NCBI GenBank assembly: GCA_963806395.1
Contig: CAWDYI010000019.1
Coordinates: forward strand, 62,001 to 126,000
Source of the DNA: DASSUW01 sp963806395
GTDB taxonomy: Bacteria > Actinomycetota > Thermoleophilia > Solirubrobacterales > Solirubrobacteraceae
Length of the DNA stretch: 64,000 bases
Direction of reading: 5' to 3'
Below are positions 1 to 7,190 of the stretch, piece after piece. Position 1 is the first letter of the stretch, and every line of letters starts with the position of its first letter. A program made the translations under genes and the position numbers. The notes under the pieces are model-generated. The model saw nothing but the letters and a program-made list of their open reading frames with translations, was not told where the DNA came from and did not search any database.

Positions 1-2
1 GC

Positions 3-584
3 GCGAGCCTGGAGATCGCCGCCGGCGACGAGGTCGTGTGGCGTCGCGACGCGCCGGGCGAGCCGCCGCGCGTCACGGCCACGGACGTCAAGGTCGACAA
101 GCGCGGTAACGCAACGGTGTCGTGGGAGTCCTCGGGCGGCGTCGACGAGTTCTGGCTGCGGTGGTCGCGCGACGGCGAGACCTGGCAGTCGGTGATGACC
201 GGGCTGAGCCAGCGGAAGATGAAGATCGCCGCCGGGCAGCTTCCGCCCGGCGACGGCCGGCTGCAGGTCGTCGCCCACGACGGGTTCTTCTCCAGCTATT
301 CCGAGCCGCTGCCCGTCACGCTTCCCGATCGCCCCGCGGAAGGCGTCATCCTGCATCCGGTCAACGGCTACACCTACGCCGCCGGCCAGTCGGTCCGGCT
401 CTGGGCATCGGTGGTCGATGCCTCGGGTGACGCGACCGCGGACGTCGTATGGCTGGTCGACGGCAAGGAGGTGGCGCGCGGCTTGGACGCGTTCGTGACC
501 CTGGAGGCCGGCGAACGAACCGTGACCCTGCGGCTCGGCGACCGCGGCCGGCCCGCGAGCGTGTCCGTGAAGGTCACCGACTGA
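3..584 (+). CDS. C-terminal part of an Ig/FN3-like surface or secreted protein (5' truncated)
   Basis: The reading frame is already open at the left edge and runs to TGA at 582-584, so only the last about 193 residues are present. Two beta-sandwich-like segments can be seen. The first, near 'VSWESSGGVDEFWLRWSRDG', looks like a fibronectin III or Ig fold. The second, near 'ILHPVNGYTYAAGQ' and 'VVWLVDGKEVARG', looks like an Ig/cadherin-type domain. Such tails are common on secreted actinobacterial proteases and adhesins. The catalytic or anchoring part lies outside the window, so no function can be assigned. A GTG at 36 is in frame but is probably internal. It converges on the padR-like gene with 6 bp between the stops. 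Confidence 0.7.
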   Translation, partial: ASLEIAAGDEVVWRRDAPGEPPRVTATDVKVDKRGNATVSWESSGGVDEFWLRWSRDGETWQSVMTGLSQRKMKIAAGQLPPGDGRLQVVAHDGFFSSYSEPLPVTLPDRPAEGVILHPVNGYTYAAGQSVRLWASVVDASGDATADVVWLVDGKEVARGLDAFVTLEAGERTVTLRLGDRGRPASVSVKVTD

Positions 585-590
585 TCGCGA

Positions 591-1124
591 TCACGACGCA
601 AGCTCGCGCTCGACGTCGTCGACGAGCTCGAGGTGCAGGTCGACGAACCGGCGCAGGAAGGTGTTGACGAGCAGCAGGTACTTGCGGCGGTGTGGGAGCT
701 CCTCGGCCGCGGCCGCGCTGTCCTCGAGCCGGGTGATGAGATCGGCGACGTCGGCGCGCAGCGTCGCCATGCTCTCGCGCGTGACGTCATCGCCGACGAG
801 GTCGGCGAGCAGCAGCCGCAGCAGCGGCTCGGACTTGAGCGGCGTGAAGGTCACGGGCGTGCGCGCATACGCGCGGAGCGCCTCGAGTCCCTTGTCGGTG
901 AGCGTGTAGACGGTGCGCGGGCGCGTCCGACCCGGCTCGGTGCGCGCTTCGAGGTAGCCCAGTCGCGCCAGCCGCTTGGGCTCGACGTAGTACTGGCTCT
1001 CGCCCGCCCAGTCGAGGATCCGGCCGCGGCGCGCCATCCGCAGCAGGTCGTGCGGGCCGGCGCCTCCGTGACCGACGAGGCCCATGATCTCGTAGGAGAA
1101 CAGGCTCAGCTCAGGTCGTGTCAT
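591..1124 (-). CDS. PadR-family transcriptional regulator
   Basis: 177-residue winged-helix repressor of the PadR/Vir type. Residues 1-90 carry the wHTH ('LFSYEIMGLVGHGGAGPHDL', 'YYVEPKRLARLGYLEAR', 'RTVYTLTDKGLEALR'). The C-terminal half is the helical dimerisation domain. PadR proteins usually repress an adjacent efflux pump or enzyme and are released by a small ligand. The gene is divergent from a methyltransferase. A motif in their shared promoter recurs before the DHA2 exporter at 3393, so it probably controls itself, the methyltransferase and the exporter. That regulon is inference. The start at 1124 follows a G-rich Shine-Dalgarno immediately upstream. Confidence 0.88.
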   Translation of the reverse strand: MTRPELSLFSYEIMGLVGHGGAGPHDLLRMARRGRILDWAGESQYYVEPKRLARLGYLEARTEPGRTRPRTVYTLTDKGLEALRAYARTPVTFTPLKSEPLLRLLLADLVGDDVTRESMATLRADVADLITRLEDSAAAAEELPHRRKYLLLVNTFLRRFVDLHLELVDDVERELAS

Positions 1125-1152
1125 CCCCCAGCTTTCATTCGTTGCCGTTCGC

Positions 1153-1171
1153 TACGAACCATAGCTTATAC
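1153..1171. promoter_or_regulatory. Candidate PadR operator in the padR-methyltransferase intergenic region
   Basis: TACGAACCATAGCTTATAC lies midway between the divergent PadR and methyltransferase genes. Its first 15 bases match 14 of 15 positions with TACGAACCGTAGCTA at 3440-3454 in the promoter of the DHA2 exporter. Sharing between two promoters either side of a PadR gene supports an operator. Binding is not shown. Confidence 0.5.
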
Positions 1172-1199
1172 TTGGCGGATCGACGGGCCGGCGGTGGCA

Positions 1200-1978
1200 A
1201 TGAGCGCGAGCGCGCGGCGGTGGGGCGCTCTGTGGGGCGACCGTCCGCATGCCTGGGCGGCGACCGAGGAGCAGCAGACGCCGGTCTACGCCGCGGCGCT
1301 GCAGCGGGTCGCCCTTGGTCACGGCGACAGCGTGCTCGACGTCGGGTGCGGCACCGGCGTGTTCCTTCGCATGTGCGCCGACCGCGGCGCGGCCGTGTCG
1401 GGCCTCGACGCGGCGGACGGTCTGCTCGCGCTCGCCCGCAGCCGCGTTCCCGAGGCCGATCTGCGCGTCGGCGACCTGCAGGCGCTTCCGTACCCCGACG
1501 ACAGCTTCGACCTCGTGACCGGCTTCACGTCGTTCTTCTTCGCCGCCGACGCCGTCGCGGCGATGCGCGAGGCCGGGCGCGTCGCACGCCCGGGCGCGCC
1601 GGTGGTGATCGAGGTCTGGGGGCGGCCGGAGCACTGCGAGCTCGAGGCGGTGAAGCACGCGATCGCCGCGTTCCGGCGCGACGCCGGGCAGGAGGTGAGG
1701 CAGGCCGCACTGGCGACCCGCGATCGTCGAGGAGCTCGTGCCGCAGGCGGGGCTCGCGGTCGATCGCTCGTTCGACACGACGTGGGCGTACGAGTACGCC
1801 GACGACGACGCGCGTCGCGGACGCCATGCTCGCCGCCGGCGGCGCGCGTGCCGCCGCCGGCGCCGGTTCCGAGGCCGAGCTACGCGCAGCAATCCTCCGC
1901 GCACTGGCCCGCTACCGGCAGCCCGGCGGCGGCTACCGCCTATCCAACGAGTGGCACGTCGTGATCGCGCTCGCCTAG
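1200..1978 (+). pseudogene. Class I SAM-dependent methyltransferase, broken by two apparent +1 frameshifts
   Basis: The N-terminal two thirds is a clear class I methyltransferase: glycine-rich motif I 'VLDVGCGTGVFLRMCADRGA', acidic residue in 'VSGLDAADG', then 'LRVGDLQALPYPDDSFDLVTG'. Near 1700-1720 homology moves to the next frame ('AIVEELVPQAGLAVDRSFDT'), and near 1805-1818 to the third ('VADAMLAAGGARAAAG', ending 'NEWHVVIALA' with TAG at 1976-1978). Both changes are explained by one extra base each. Without them the product would be about 258 residues, a normal length. It may be a decayed gene or an assembly artefact. The ATG at 1200 was chosen; GTG 1194 is in frame. The stop overlaps the exporter stop on the other strand (CTAG). 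Confidence 0.75.
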
Positions 1979-3393
1979 GCCGCCTCGAGGGCGAGGTCGC
2001 CGGGCACCTCCGCCGCGTGGTCGCGACGCGGTCCGCGGATCAGCAGCGCCGACGCGGCAGCCGACGCGACGGCCACCACGGCGCCGACCCACAGGGCGTC
2101 GTGCATCCCGTCGACGTAGGACTGCGGAGCGCCGTCGCCGAGAGCGGCGCCGGCGGGGATCAGCGCGCCGAGCGCCGCCACACCGACCGCGATGCCGGCC
2201 ATCCGGAACATGTCGTTCACGCCCGCCGCGAGGCCGCTCTGCTCGACCGGCGCCGAGCTCAGCGCGACCTGGCTGACGGACGGGTTGAACATCCCCGTGC
2301 CGAGCATGGCGACGAGCAGGCCCGGCAGGAACACCCACCACGACGAGTCCGCCTCCACGATCGTCAGCAGCGCCTGGCCGGCTCCGATCAAGGCGAGGCC
2401 GACCGCGATCAGCACGCGCGGGGAGACCTTCTGGCCGACGGACGCCGTGGCGCCCGCGACGAAGAAGTTCAGCAGCGTGCCGGGCAGGAACACGAGGCCC
2501 GCCTCGATCGCCGACAGCCCCAGGATCTGCTGCAGATACAGCGTCAGATAGAGCCACATCGCGAACAGCGACGCGGAGATCCCGAACGCCGCCACCTGCG
2601 CGCCGGTGAACGACGGGTTGCGGAACAGGCGCAGCGGCAGCATCGGCTGCGCGACGCGTGCCTCGACGGCGACGAACGCGCACAGCAGCGCGGCAGCACC
2701 GCCGAACGAGGCGACGATCGTCGCGCTGCCCCAGCCCTCCTCGTTGCCGCGCAGGAGCGCGAAGACGAGCAGGAACAGACCGCCCGTCAGCGTCACGAGG
2801 CCGGCACGGTCCACGCGCGGCGCGCGCGGGTTCTTCGACTCGACGACGAACCGGCGGACGATCCACAGGCACGCGAGCCCGAGCGGGAGGTTGATCAGGA
2901 AGATCCACCGCCAATCGAGCCCGGAGGTGAGCGCGCCGCCGACCAGCGGGCCGACCGCGAACGAGCCGCCCATCGTCGCCCCGTAGGCGGCGAGGGCCTT
3001 GATCCGGTCCTCCATGCGCGGGAACGCGTTGGAGAGCACGGCCAGCGAGACCGCGAACATGATCGCGGCGCCCAGGCCCTGCGCCGCGCGCGAGGCGTTG
3101 AGCATCGTGATCGACTGCGCCGCCGCACACAGCAGTGAAGTGGCGGTGAAGAGACCGAGGCCGACGCAGAACAGCCGGCGGCGGCCGAAGCGGTCGGCGA
3201 GCGAACCGGCGGTGATGACGGTCGCGGCGAGGGCGAGCGTGTAGGCGTCGATCACCCACTGCAGGCCTGAGAGGCCGGTGTCGAGGTCGGCGGCGATCGC
3301 CGACAGGGCGGTGTTGACCACCGCGATGTCGAGCATGAGCATGGCCGTGGCCGCGCACACCACGGCCAGCGTCCAGCGCTGGGTGCGCGTCAT
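1975..3393 (-). CDS. MFS transporter, DHA2 (EmrB/QacA) family drug exporter
   Basis: 472 residues with about 14 predicted membrane helices, the DHA2 pattern. N-terminal signature 'LDIAVVNTALSAIAADLDTG' and 'LQWVIDAYTLALAATVITAG' carry the family D-(I/V)-T/A-x-V-N-x-A-L-P-like motif. 'LADRFGRRRLF' is the loop 2-3 motif A. The protein would act in the cytoplasmic membrane as a proton/drug antiporter; the substrate is unknown. A strong AAGGAGG Shine-Dalgarno precedes ATG 3393. The promoter holds an 11-bp perfect inverted repeat (3430-3464) containing the motif shared with the PadR promoter, so this exporter is the likely PadR target. It ends in CTAG, overlapping the methyltransferase stop. Confidence 0.92.
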   Translation of the reverse strand: MTRTQRWTLAVVCAATAMLMLDIAVVNTALSAIAADLDTGLSGLQWVIDAYTLALAATVITAGSLADRFGRRRLFCVGLGLFTATSLLCAAAQSITMLNASRAAQGLGAAIMFAVSLAVLSNAFPRMEDRIKALAAYGATMGGSFAVGPLVGGALTSGLDWRWIFLINLPLGLACLWIVRRFVVESKNPRAPRVDRAGLVTLTGGLFLLVFALLRGNEEGWGSATIVASFGGAAALLCAFVAVEARVAQPMLPLRLFRNPSFTGAQVAAFGISASLFAMWLYLTLYLQQILGLSAIEAGLVFLPGTLLNFFVAGATASVGQKVSPRVLIAVGLALIGAGQALLTIVEADSSWWVFLPGLLVAMLGTGMFNPSVSQVALSSAPVEQSGLAAGVNDMFRMAGIAVGVAALGALIPAGAALGDGAPQSYVDGMHDALWVGAVVAVASAAASALLIRGPRRDHAAEVPGDLALEAA

Positions 3394-3429
3394 TTCGTTC
3401 TGCCTCCTTGGGCGAGTCGGGTTCAGAAA

Positions 3430-3464
3430 CTATGTTCCATACGAACCGTAGCTATGGAACATAG
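3430..3464. promoter_or_regulatory. Palindromic operator before the DHA2 exporter (probable PadR box)
   Basis: Perfect 11-bp arms CTATGTTCCAT (3430-3440) and ATGGAACATAG (3454-3464) flank a 13-nt spacer that contains ACGAACCGTAGCT, the sequence shared with the padR promoter at 1153. It sits 37-71 bp upstream of the exporter start and 27-61 bp upstream of the HD-GYP gene on the other strand, so it could regulate both. Confidence 0.6.
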
Positions 3465-3490
3465 CTCCGTCAAGCTGAGAGGATCGTCCC

Positions 3491-5035
3491 GTGCGGCCCG
3501 GCTCGTCACAGCTGCGCCTGGCCGAGGTGGTTGCGGCCATCTCGCTGGCGTCCGATCTCGGGATGGGCCAGCCGCTGCAGCACGCGCTGCGCACGTGCGT
3601 GATCGCCACCCGTCTCGCAGACGAAGCGGGCGTAGCCGCCCGCGAGCTGCCGGTCGTGTACTACACGGCGCTGCTGCGCTATCTGGGCTGCACGGCCGAC
3701 GCGCGCATGATGAGCGTGCTCGTGGGCGACGAGATCGCGGCGCGCGCTGCGTACGCGACGATCGACGGCGCGAGCGCGCGCGAGGAGCTGGGGTGGCTGG
3801 CCCGCCACGTCAGGCCGGACGCGAGCGCGCCGCGGCGCGCGGCACTCCTGGTGGGCGCGGTGGCAGCGGGCCGGAGCGGGACGCGCGAGGTCTATGCCAC
3901 GAGCTGCGAGGTCGCCCGCAGGCTGGCGGAGCGCCTCGGTCTCCCCGAGGAGGTCCAGCGCGCGCTGCTGCAGGCGTTCGAGCGGTGGGACGGCAAGGGC
4001 TTCCCCGCGGGCGTGTCCGGCGACGAGATCTCCACCGGTTCGCGCGTCGTGGCGATCGCGCGCGATGCGGAGGTGTTCCACCGCGCCGGCGGGCTGGAGT
4101 CGACCGTCGACGTCATCGGCGCGCGAGCGGGCCGTGCGTACGACCCCGAGCTCGCGAAGGCGTTCTGCCGCAGCGCCGGCGATCTATTGGCCGAGCCCGG
4201 GTCGGCATGGGACGCCGCGCTCGCGGCCGAGCCGCCGCCGCGCCGGCACCTGTCCGACGACGGGCTCGACCGGACGTGCCGCGCGATCGCCGACTTCGCC
4301 GACATCAAGTCGCCGTGGACGATCGGTCACTCGACCGGCGTGGCGGAGCTCGCCGAGGCGGCCGCGTGGCGCCTCGGGCTCCCCGCCGAGGAGGTGACGA
4401 TCGTGCGGCGAGCAGCGCTGGTCCACGACCTCGGCCGCGTCGGCGTGCCGAACTCGATCTGGGACCGGGCAGGCCCCCTGACGGCCGATGAGCGCGAGCG
4501 CGTGCGGCTGCATCCGTACCTCACCGAGCGCGTGCTGTCGCACGCGCCCGCACTGGCGCCGCTGGCGTCGATCGCGGGGCTGCACCACGAGCGTCTCGAC
4601 GGCTCCGGCTACCACCGCGCGTGCGGTGCGTCGGCGCTGCCGGTCGCGGCCAGGGTGCTCGCCGCGGCCGACGTCTATCACGCGTTGACCGAGCCGCGAC
4701 CGCACCGGCCGGCGCGCGCCGCACAGGAGGCGAGCGACACGCTCGAGCTGGAGGTGGCGGCAGGCCGGCTCGACGCCGATGCGGTCGTCGCGGTCCTGCA
4801 CGCCGCGGGGCACCGGCGGGCGCGCGTCGATCGTCCGCGGCCGGCCGGCCTGACCGAGCGTGAGATCGAGGTGCTCCGGCTGCTCGCACGCGGGAGCACG
4901 AACTCGTCGATCGCGCGTGAGCTGTCGATCTCGGCCAAGACGGCCGGCCATCACGTCGAGCACATCTACGCGAAGACGGGGTGCTCGACCCGCGCCTCGG
5001 CCTCGCTGTTCGCCGCCGAGCACGACCTGCTCTGA
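3491..5035 (+). CDS. HD-GYP-type phosphohydrolase fused to a LuxR DNA-binding domain
   Basis: 514 residues. The first half is HD-GYP-like but lacks the HD pair ('FERWDGKGFPAG' remains), suggesting a degenerate first domain. The second is better conserved: 'HDLGRVGVPNSIWDRAGPLT' near residue 312 and 'HHERLDGSGYH', where GYH replaces the classic GYP. Residues about 454-514 form a LuxR/NarL helix-turn-helix ('LTEREIEVLRLLARGSTNSS', 'ISAKTAGHHVEHIYAKTG'). The architecture links a metal-dependent phosphohydrolase, possibly sensing or cleaving a cyclic dinucleotide, directly to DNA binding. Cleavage of c-di-GMP is inference. GTG start at 3491 follows GAGAGG. It shares a promoter region with the exporter upstream. 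Confidence 0.85.
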   Translation: MRPGSSQLRLAEVVAAISLASDLGMGQPLQHALRTCVIATRLADEAGVAARELPVVYYTALLRYLGCTADARMMSVLVGDEIAARAAYATIDGASAREELGWLARHVRPDASAPRRAALLVGAVAAGRSGTREVYATSCEVARRLAERLGLPEEVQRALLQAFERWDGKGFPAGVSGDEISTGSRVVAIARDAEVFHRAGGLESTVDVIGARAGRAYDPELAKAFCRSAGDLLAEPGSAWDAALAAEPPPRRHLSDDGLDRTCRAIADFADIKSPWTIGHSTGVAELAEAAAWRLGLPAEEVTIVRRAALVHDLGRVGVPNSIWDRAGPLTADERERVRLHPYLTERVLSHAPALAPLASIAGLHHERLDGSGYHRACGASALPVAARVLAAADVYHALTEPRPHRPARAAQEASDTLELEVAAGRLDADAVVAVLHAAGHRRARVDRPRPAGLTEREIEVLRLLARGSTNSSIARELSISAKTAGHHVEHIYAKTGCSTRASASLFAAEHDLL

Positions 5036-5077
5036 CCATGGGGCACCTGCCCCATTGCCGCGCACCCGCCGCCGCCC

Positions 5078-5083
5078 TAGCGT
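5078..5083 (+). promoter_or_regulatory. −10 box (TAGCGT) of a probable leaderless alpha/beta-hydrolase transcript
   Basis: TAGCGT ends 7 nt before ATG 5091, and no Shine-Dalgarno lies between. This spacing would place the transcript start on the A of the start codon. No good −35 is seen. The same arrangement recurs elsewhere in the window. Confidence 0.4.
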
Positions 5084-5090
5084 CGCGACC

Positions 5091-5894
5091 ATGCCGACGA
5101 CCACCGTCAATCGCCTGAAGCTCGAGCTTGCAGTCTCCGGAGACGGGCAGCCGGTCGTCTTCGTCCACGGCTCATGGAGCGACTACCACGCTTGGGACGC
5201 GGTCGTCCCGCATCTTCCCCACGGGCTTCGGCTCGTCCGCTACTCCCGCCGCGGCCACAGCGGCAGCGAGTGCCCGCCCGGCCAGGGGTCCATCGCGGAC
5301 GACGTCGACGACCTGGCGGCGGTGATCGAGACGGTCGCCGGCGGCCGCGCGCATGTCGTCGGCAACTCGCTCGGAGCCGAGATCGCGCTGCGGTTGGCGA
5401 TCAGCCGGCCGGAGCTCGTGGACTCGGTCGCGCTGCACGAGCCCGGGTTCTGGGGACTGGCGCCCGATGCGCCCGCCGTGCAGGCGATCCAGGCCGGCCT
5501 GGAGCCGGTGATCCGGCTGCTCGAGGCCGGTGCCTGGGAGGACGGCGCGCGCCTGTTCGCCGACCAGGTCTTCGGGCCCGGCGCCTGGGACACGACACTG
5601 CCCGACGCGCTGAAGCGCGTGATGACGGCGAACGCGCCGACGCTGCTCGACGAGGAGCTTGCCGCGGACGCATACACGCTCGACACGACCGGGCTCGCGG
5701 GCTTCAGCGCACCGACGCAGCTCTCCACCGGCGAGCAGAGCGCCGACGCATTTCGCATCGTCGTCGACCGGCTCGCCGCCCTGCTGCCGCACGCCGAGCG
5801 CGTGCCGATCGCCGGCGCCGGGCACGTCCCGCACCGCACGCACCCGGAGGAGTACGCGGCACTGCTCACGAGCTTCTGGCGGAACGGCGGCTGA
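5091..5894 (+). CDS. Alpha/beta-fold hydrolase
   Basis: 267 residues with the alpha/beta hydrolase core: oxyanion-region 'VVFVHGSWSDYHAW', nucleophile elbow G-N-S-L-G ('HVVGNSLGAEIALRLAISRP') at about residue 90, and a C-terminal catalytic His in 'GAGHVPHRTHPEEYA'. No signal peptide, so it is cytoplasmic. The substrate cannot be deduced; esterase, lactonase or haloperoxidase-like roles all fit this fold. ATG 5091 is chosen because homology starts just after it and because a TAGCGT −10 box ends 7 nt upstream. It follows the HD-GYP/LuxR gene by 55 bp and converges on the membrane-protein gene at 5915. Confidence 0.88.
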   Translation: MPTTTVNRLKLELAVSGDGQPVVFVHGSWSDYHAWDAVVPHLPHGLRLVRYSRRGHSGSECPPGQGSIADDVDDLAAVIETVAGGRAHVVGNSLGAEIALRLAISRPELVDSVALHEPGFWGLAPDAPAVQAIQAGLEPVIRLLEAGAWEDGARLFADQVFGPGAWDTTLPDALKRVMTANAPTLLDEELAADAYTLDTTGLAGFSAPTQLSTGEQSADAFRIVVDRLAALLPHAERVPIAGAGHVPHRTHPEEYAALLTSFWRNGG

Positions 5895-5914
5895 CCGCCG
5901 TCCCGCGTCACTGT

Positions 5915-6643
5915 TCACACCACCGGCCACACCCGCGCCGGGAAGCGAAGCTCGACCTGGTCGCGGTCCCGCGGGTGGTAGCGAACCTGGACGCTGCCGC
6001 CGACCTCGGCCGCGGCGTGGTCGGCCACCACCGCTGCGGTGGTGACGGTGAACGGCTCGGCACCGTCGGGCTCCACTTGGACCGTCACTCGCACGCGTCG
6101 CGTTCCCGGGAGGCTGATGCCGGCGGCGTTCGAGACCGTCACCCCGGTGTCCTGGACGGAGAGGATCCGCCCGTTCGCGGAGCGGCTGAGGCCGCCGTCG
6201 GCGCTCCCGCGGCGGCGACCGATCGCGAGCAGGAGGAGCGGTGCGAGGCCCATCGGGATGAAGATCGCGGCCATGATCGTGATCCCGAGCCGCGCGCCCT
6301 CGGTGACCGGATCGTCCGACGCGTAGACGGCGACGAGGGCGACGGCCGCCAGCGACACGAACAGCAGCGCCCACGCGACGAGCCAGACGCCGATCGCCGA
6401 GCGCCAGTTGCCGCGACGCGAGAACGAGAGCAGGGCGCAGCCGAGCAGCCCGACGGGCAGCGCGGCGGTCAGCACCAGGATCCGCAGGCCCGTCCCCTCC
6501 GGGCACGGCCGCGCCGACACGTACGGGCCGCCGGATGCGCAGGTGCCGGTCTGGACGATCTCGTACAGCGCCCAGTCGAACGCGACCAGCGCGCCGAGCG
6601 CGAGCAGGAGGCCGAGCGCGCCGCCGAGTTTGGGTCTGCGCAT
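5915..6643 (-). CDS. Membrane protein of unknown function with C-terminal extracytoplasmic beta domain
   Basis: 242 residues from ATG 6643. A first membrane helix ('GGALGLLLALGALVAFDWAL') is followed by a loop with two Cys ('TGTCASGGPYVSARPCPEGT') and three further helices ending near 'IFIPMGLAPLLLLAIG'. The last about 90 residues are soluble and beta-rich ('GRILSVQDTGVTVSNAAG', 'VRVTVQVEPDG', 'VRYHPRDRDQVELRFPARVW'), reminiscent of small OB/SHOCT-associated modules. This tail resembles the middle part of the neighbouring proteins at 6767 and 7191, which carry similar 'DPDNPA' and 'LPDDPARVAVQW' endings, so the three divergent genes may be functionally related. No enzymatic motif is visible. 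Confidence 0.72.
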   Translation of the reverse strand: MRRPKLGGALGLLLALGALVAFDWALYEIVQTGTCASGGPYVSARPCPEGTGLRILVLTAALPVGLLGCALLSFSRRGNWRSAIGVWLVAWALLFVSLAAVALVAVYASDDPVTEGARLGITIMAAIFIPMGLAPLLLLAIGRRRGSADGGLSRSANGRILSVQDTGVTVSNAAGISLPGTRRVRVTVQVEPDGAEPFTVTTAAVVADHAAAEVGGSVQVRYHPRDRDQVELRFPARVWPVV

Positions 6644-6701
6644 CCGCACGACTCTCCCCGGTCGATCGGCGCGGGTCAAGCGAAGCCCCCCGAGGGGCCA
6701 G

Positions 6702-6730
6702 TTGTCGCGGTCGTGCGGCTGCCGTAGGGT
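6702..6730 (+). promoter_or_regulatory. Sigma70-type promoter for the 6767-7844 pair
   Basis: TTGTCG (6702-6707) and TAGGGT (6725-6730) are separated by exactly 17 bp. They sit 36 nt before ATG 6767, which has GAGGAGG at 6752. It is one of the best −35/−10 pairs in the window. Confidence 0.55.
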
Positions 6731-6766
6731 CGCCGGAACGACAACGACTGCGAGGAGGCTCCAGAG

Positions 6767-7180
6767 ATGGGGCTGTTCAGCAAGGCAAAGGATGCCCAGA
6801 AAGCAGCTGCCGACGCGATGGCCCAGGCCGGCGCGATGGGGCAGCAGAGCGGCATGGCGGGCGTCGACGTGCAGCAGATGATGGGCGGCGACATGGCCAC
6901 GCAGGCCGCGCAGGCGCAGATGTACCAGAAGCTCGCGACGAGCGGCGTCGAGGCGCCGGGAACGATCGACGCGATCCGCCCGATCGGCGGACCCGACTTC
7001 AGCGGCGCGACTCCGCACGAGTTCGACGTGACGATCACGCCGGCCGGCGGAGCGCCCTACCAGACGACGATCCGTCAGGGCATGTTGCCGGCACAGATGG
7101 AGGGCCTCTCGCAGGGCATGGCGTTCACCGCCCGGTACGACCCCGACAACCCGGCGGCCGCCAGCCTCTACAGCTGGTAA
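6767..7180 (+). CDS. Small hypothetical protein, SHOCT-operon type
   Basis: 137 residues, not recognised as a named family. The N-terminus 'MGLFSKAKDAQKAAADAMAQ' is amphipathic and Ala/Gln/Met-rich. The C-terminal about 80 residues form a probable beta domain ('GVEAPGTIDAIRPIGGPDFS', 'EFDVTITPAGGAPYQTTIRQ', 'ARYDPDNPAAASLYSW'). The downstream protein starts with the same MGLF and has the same beta module, so the two look like paralogues with different tails. Strong GAGGAGG Shine-Dalgarno and a sigma70-like promoter precede it; the next gene begins 10 bp downstream, so they form an operon. Confidence 0.72.
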   Translation: MGLFSKAKDAQKAAADAMAQAGAMGQQSGMAGVDVQQMMGGDMATQAAQAQMYQKLATSGVEAPGTIDAIRPIGGPDFSGATPHEFDVTITPAGGAPYQTTIRQGMLPAQMEGLSQGMAFTARYDPDNPAAASLYSW

Positions 7181-7190
7181 GGGGGTCTAC

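Noticed and set aside
1975..3393. Biosynthetic cluster for an antibiotic (methyltransferase, exporters, PadR)
   Set aside because: No core synthase (NRPS, PKS, RiPP precursor, terpene cyclase) occurs in the window; a detoxification regulon explains the genes.
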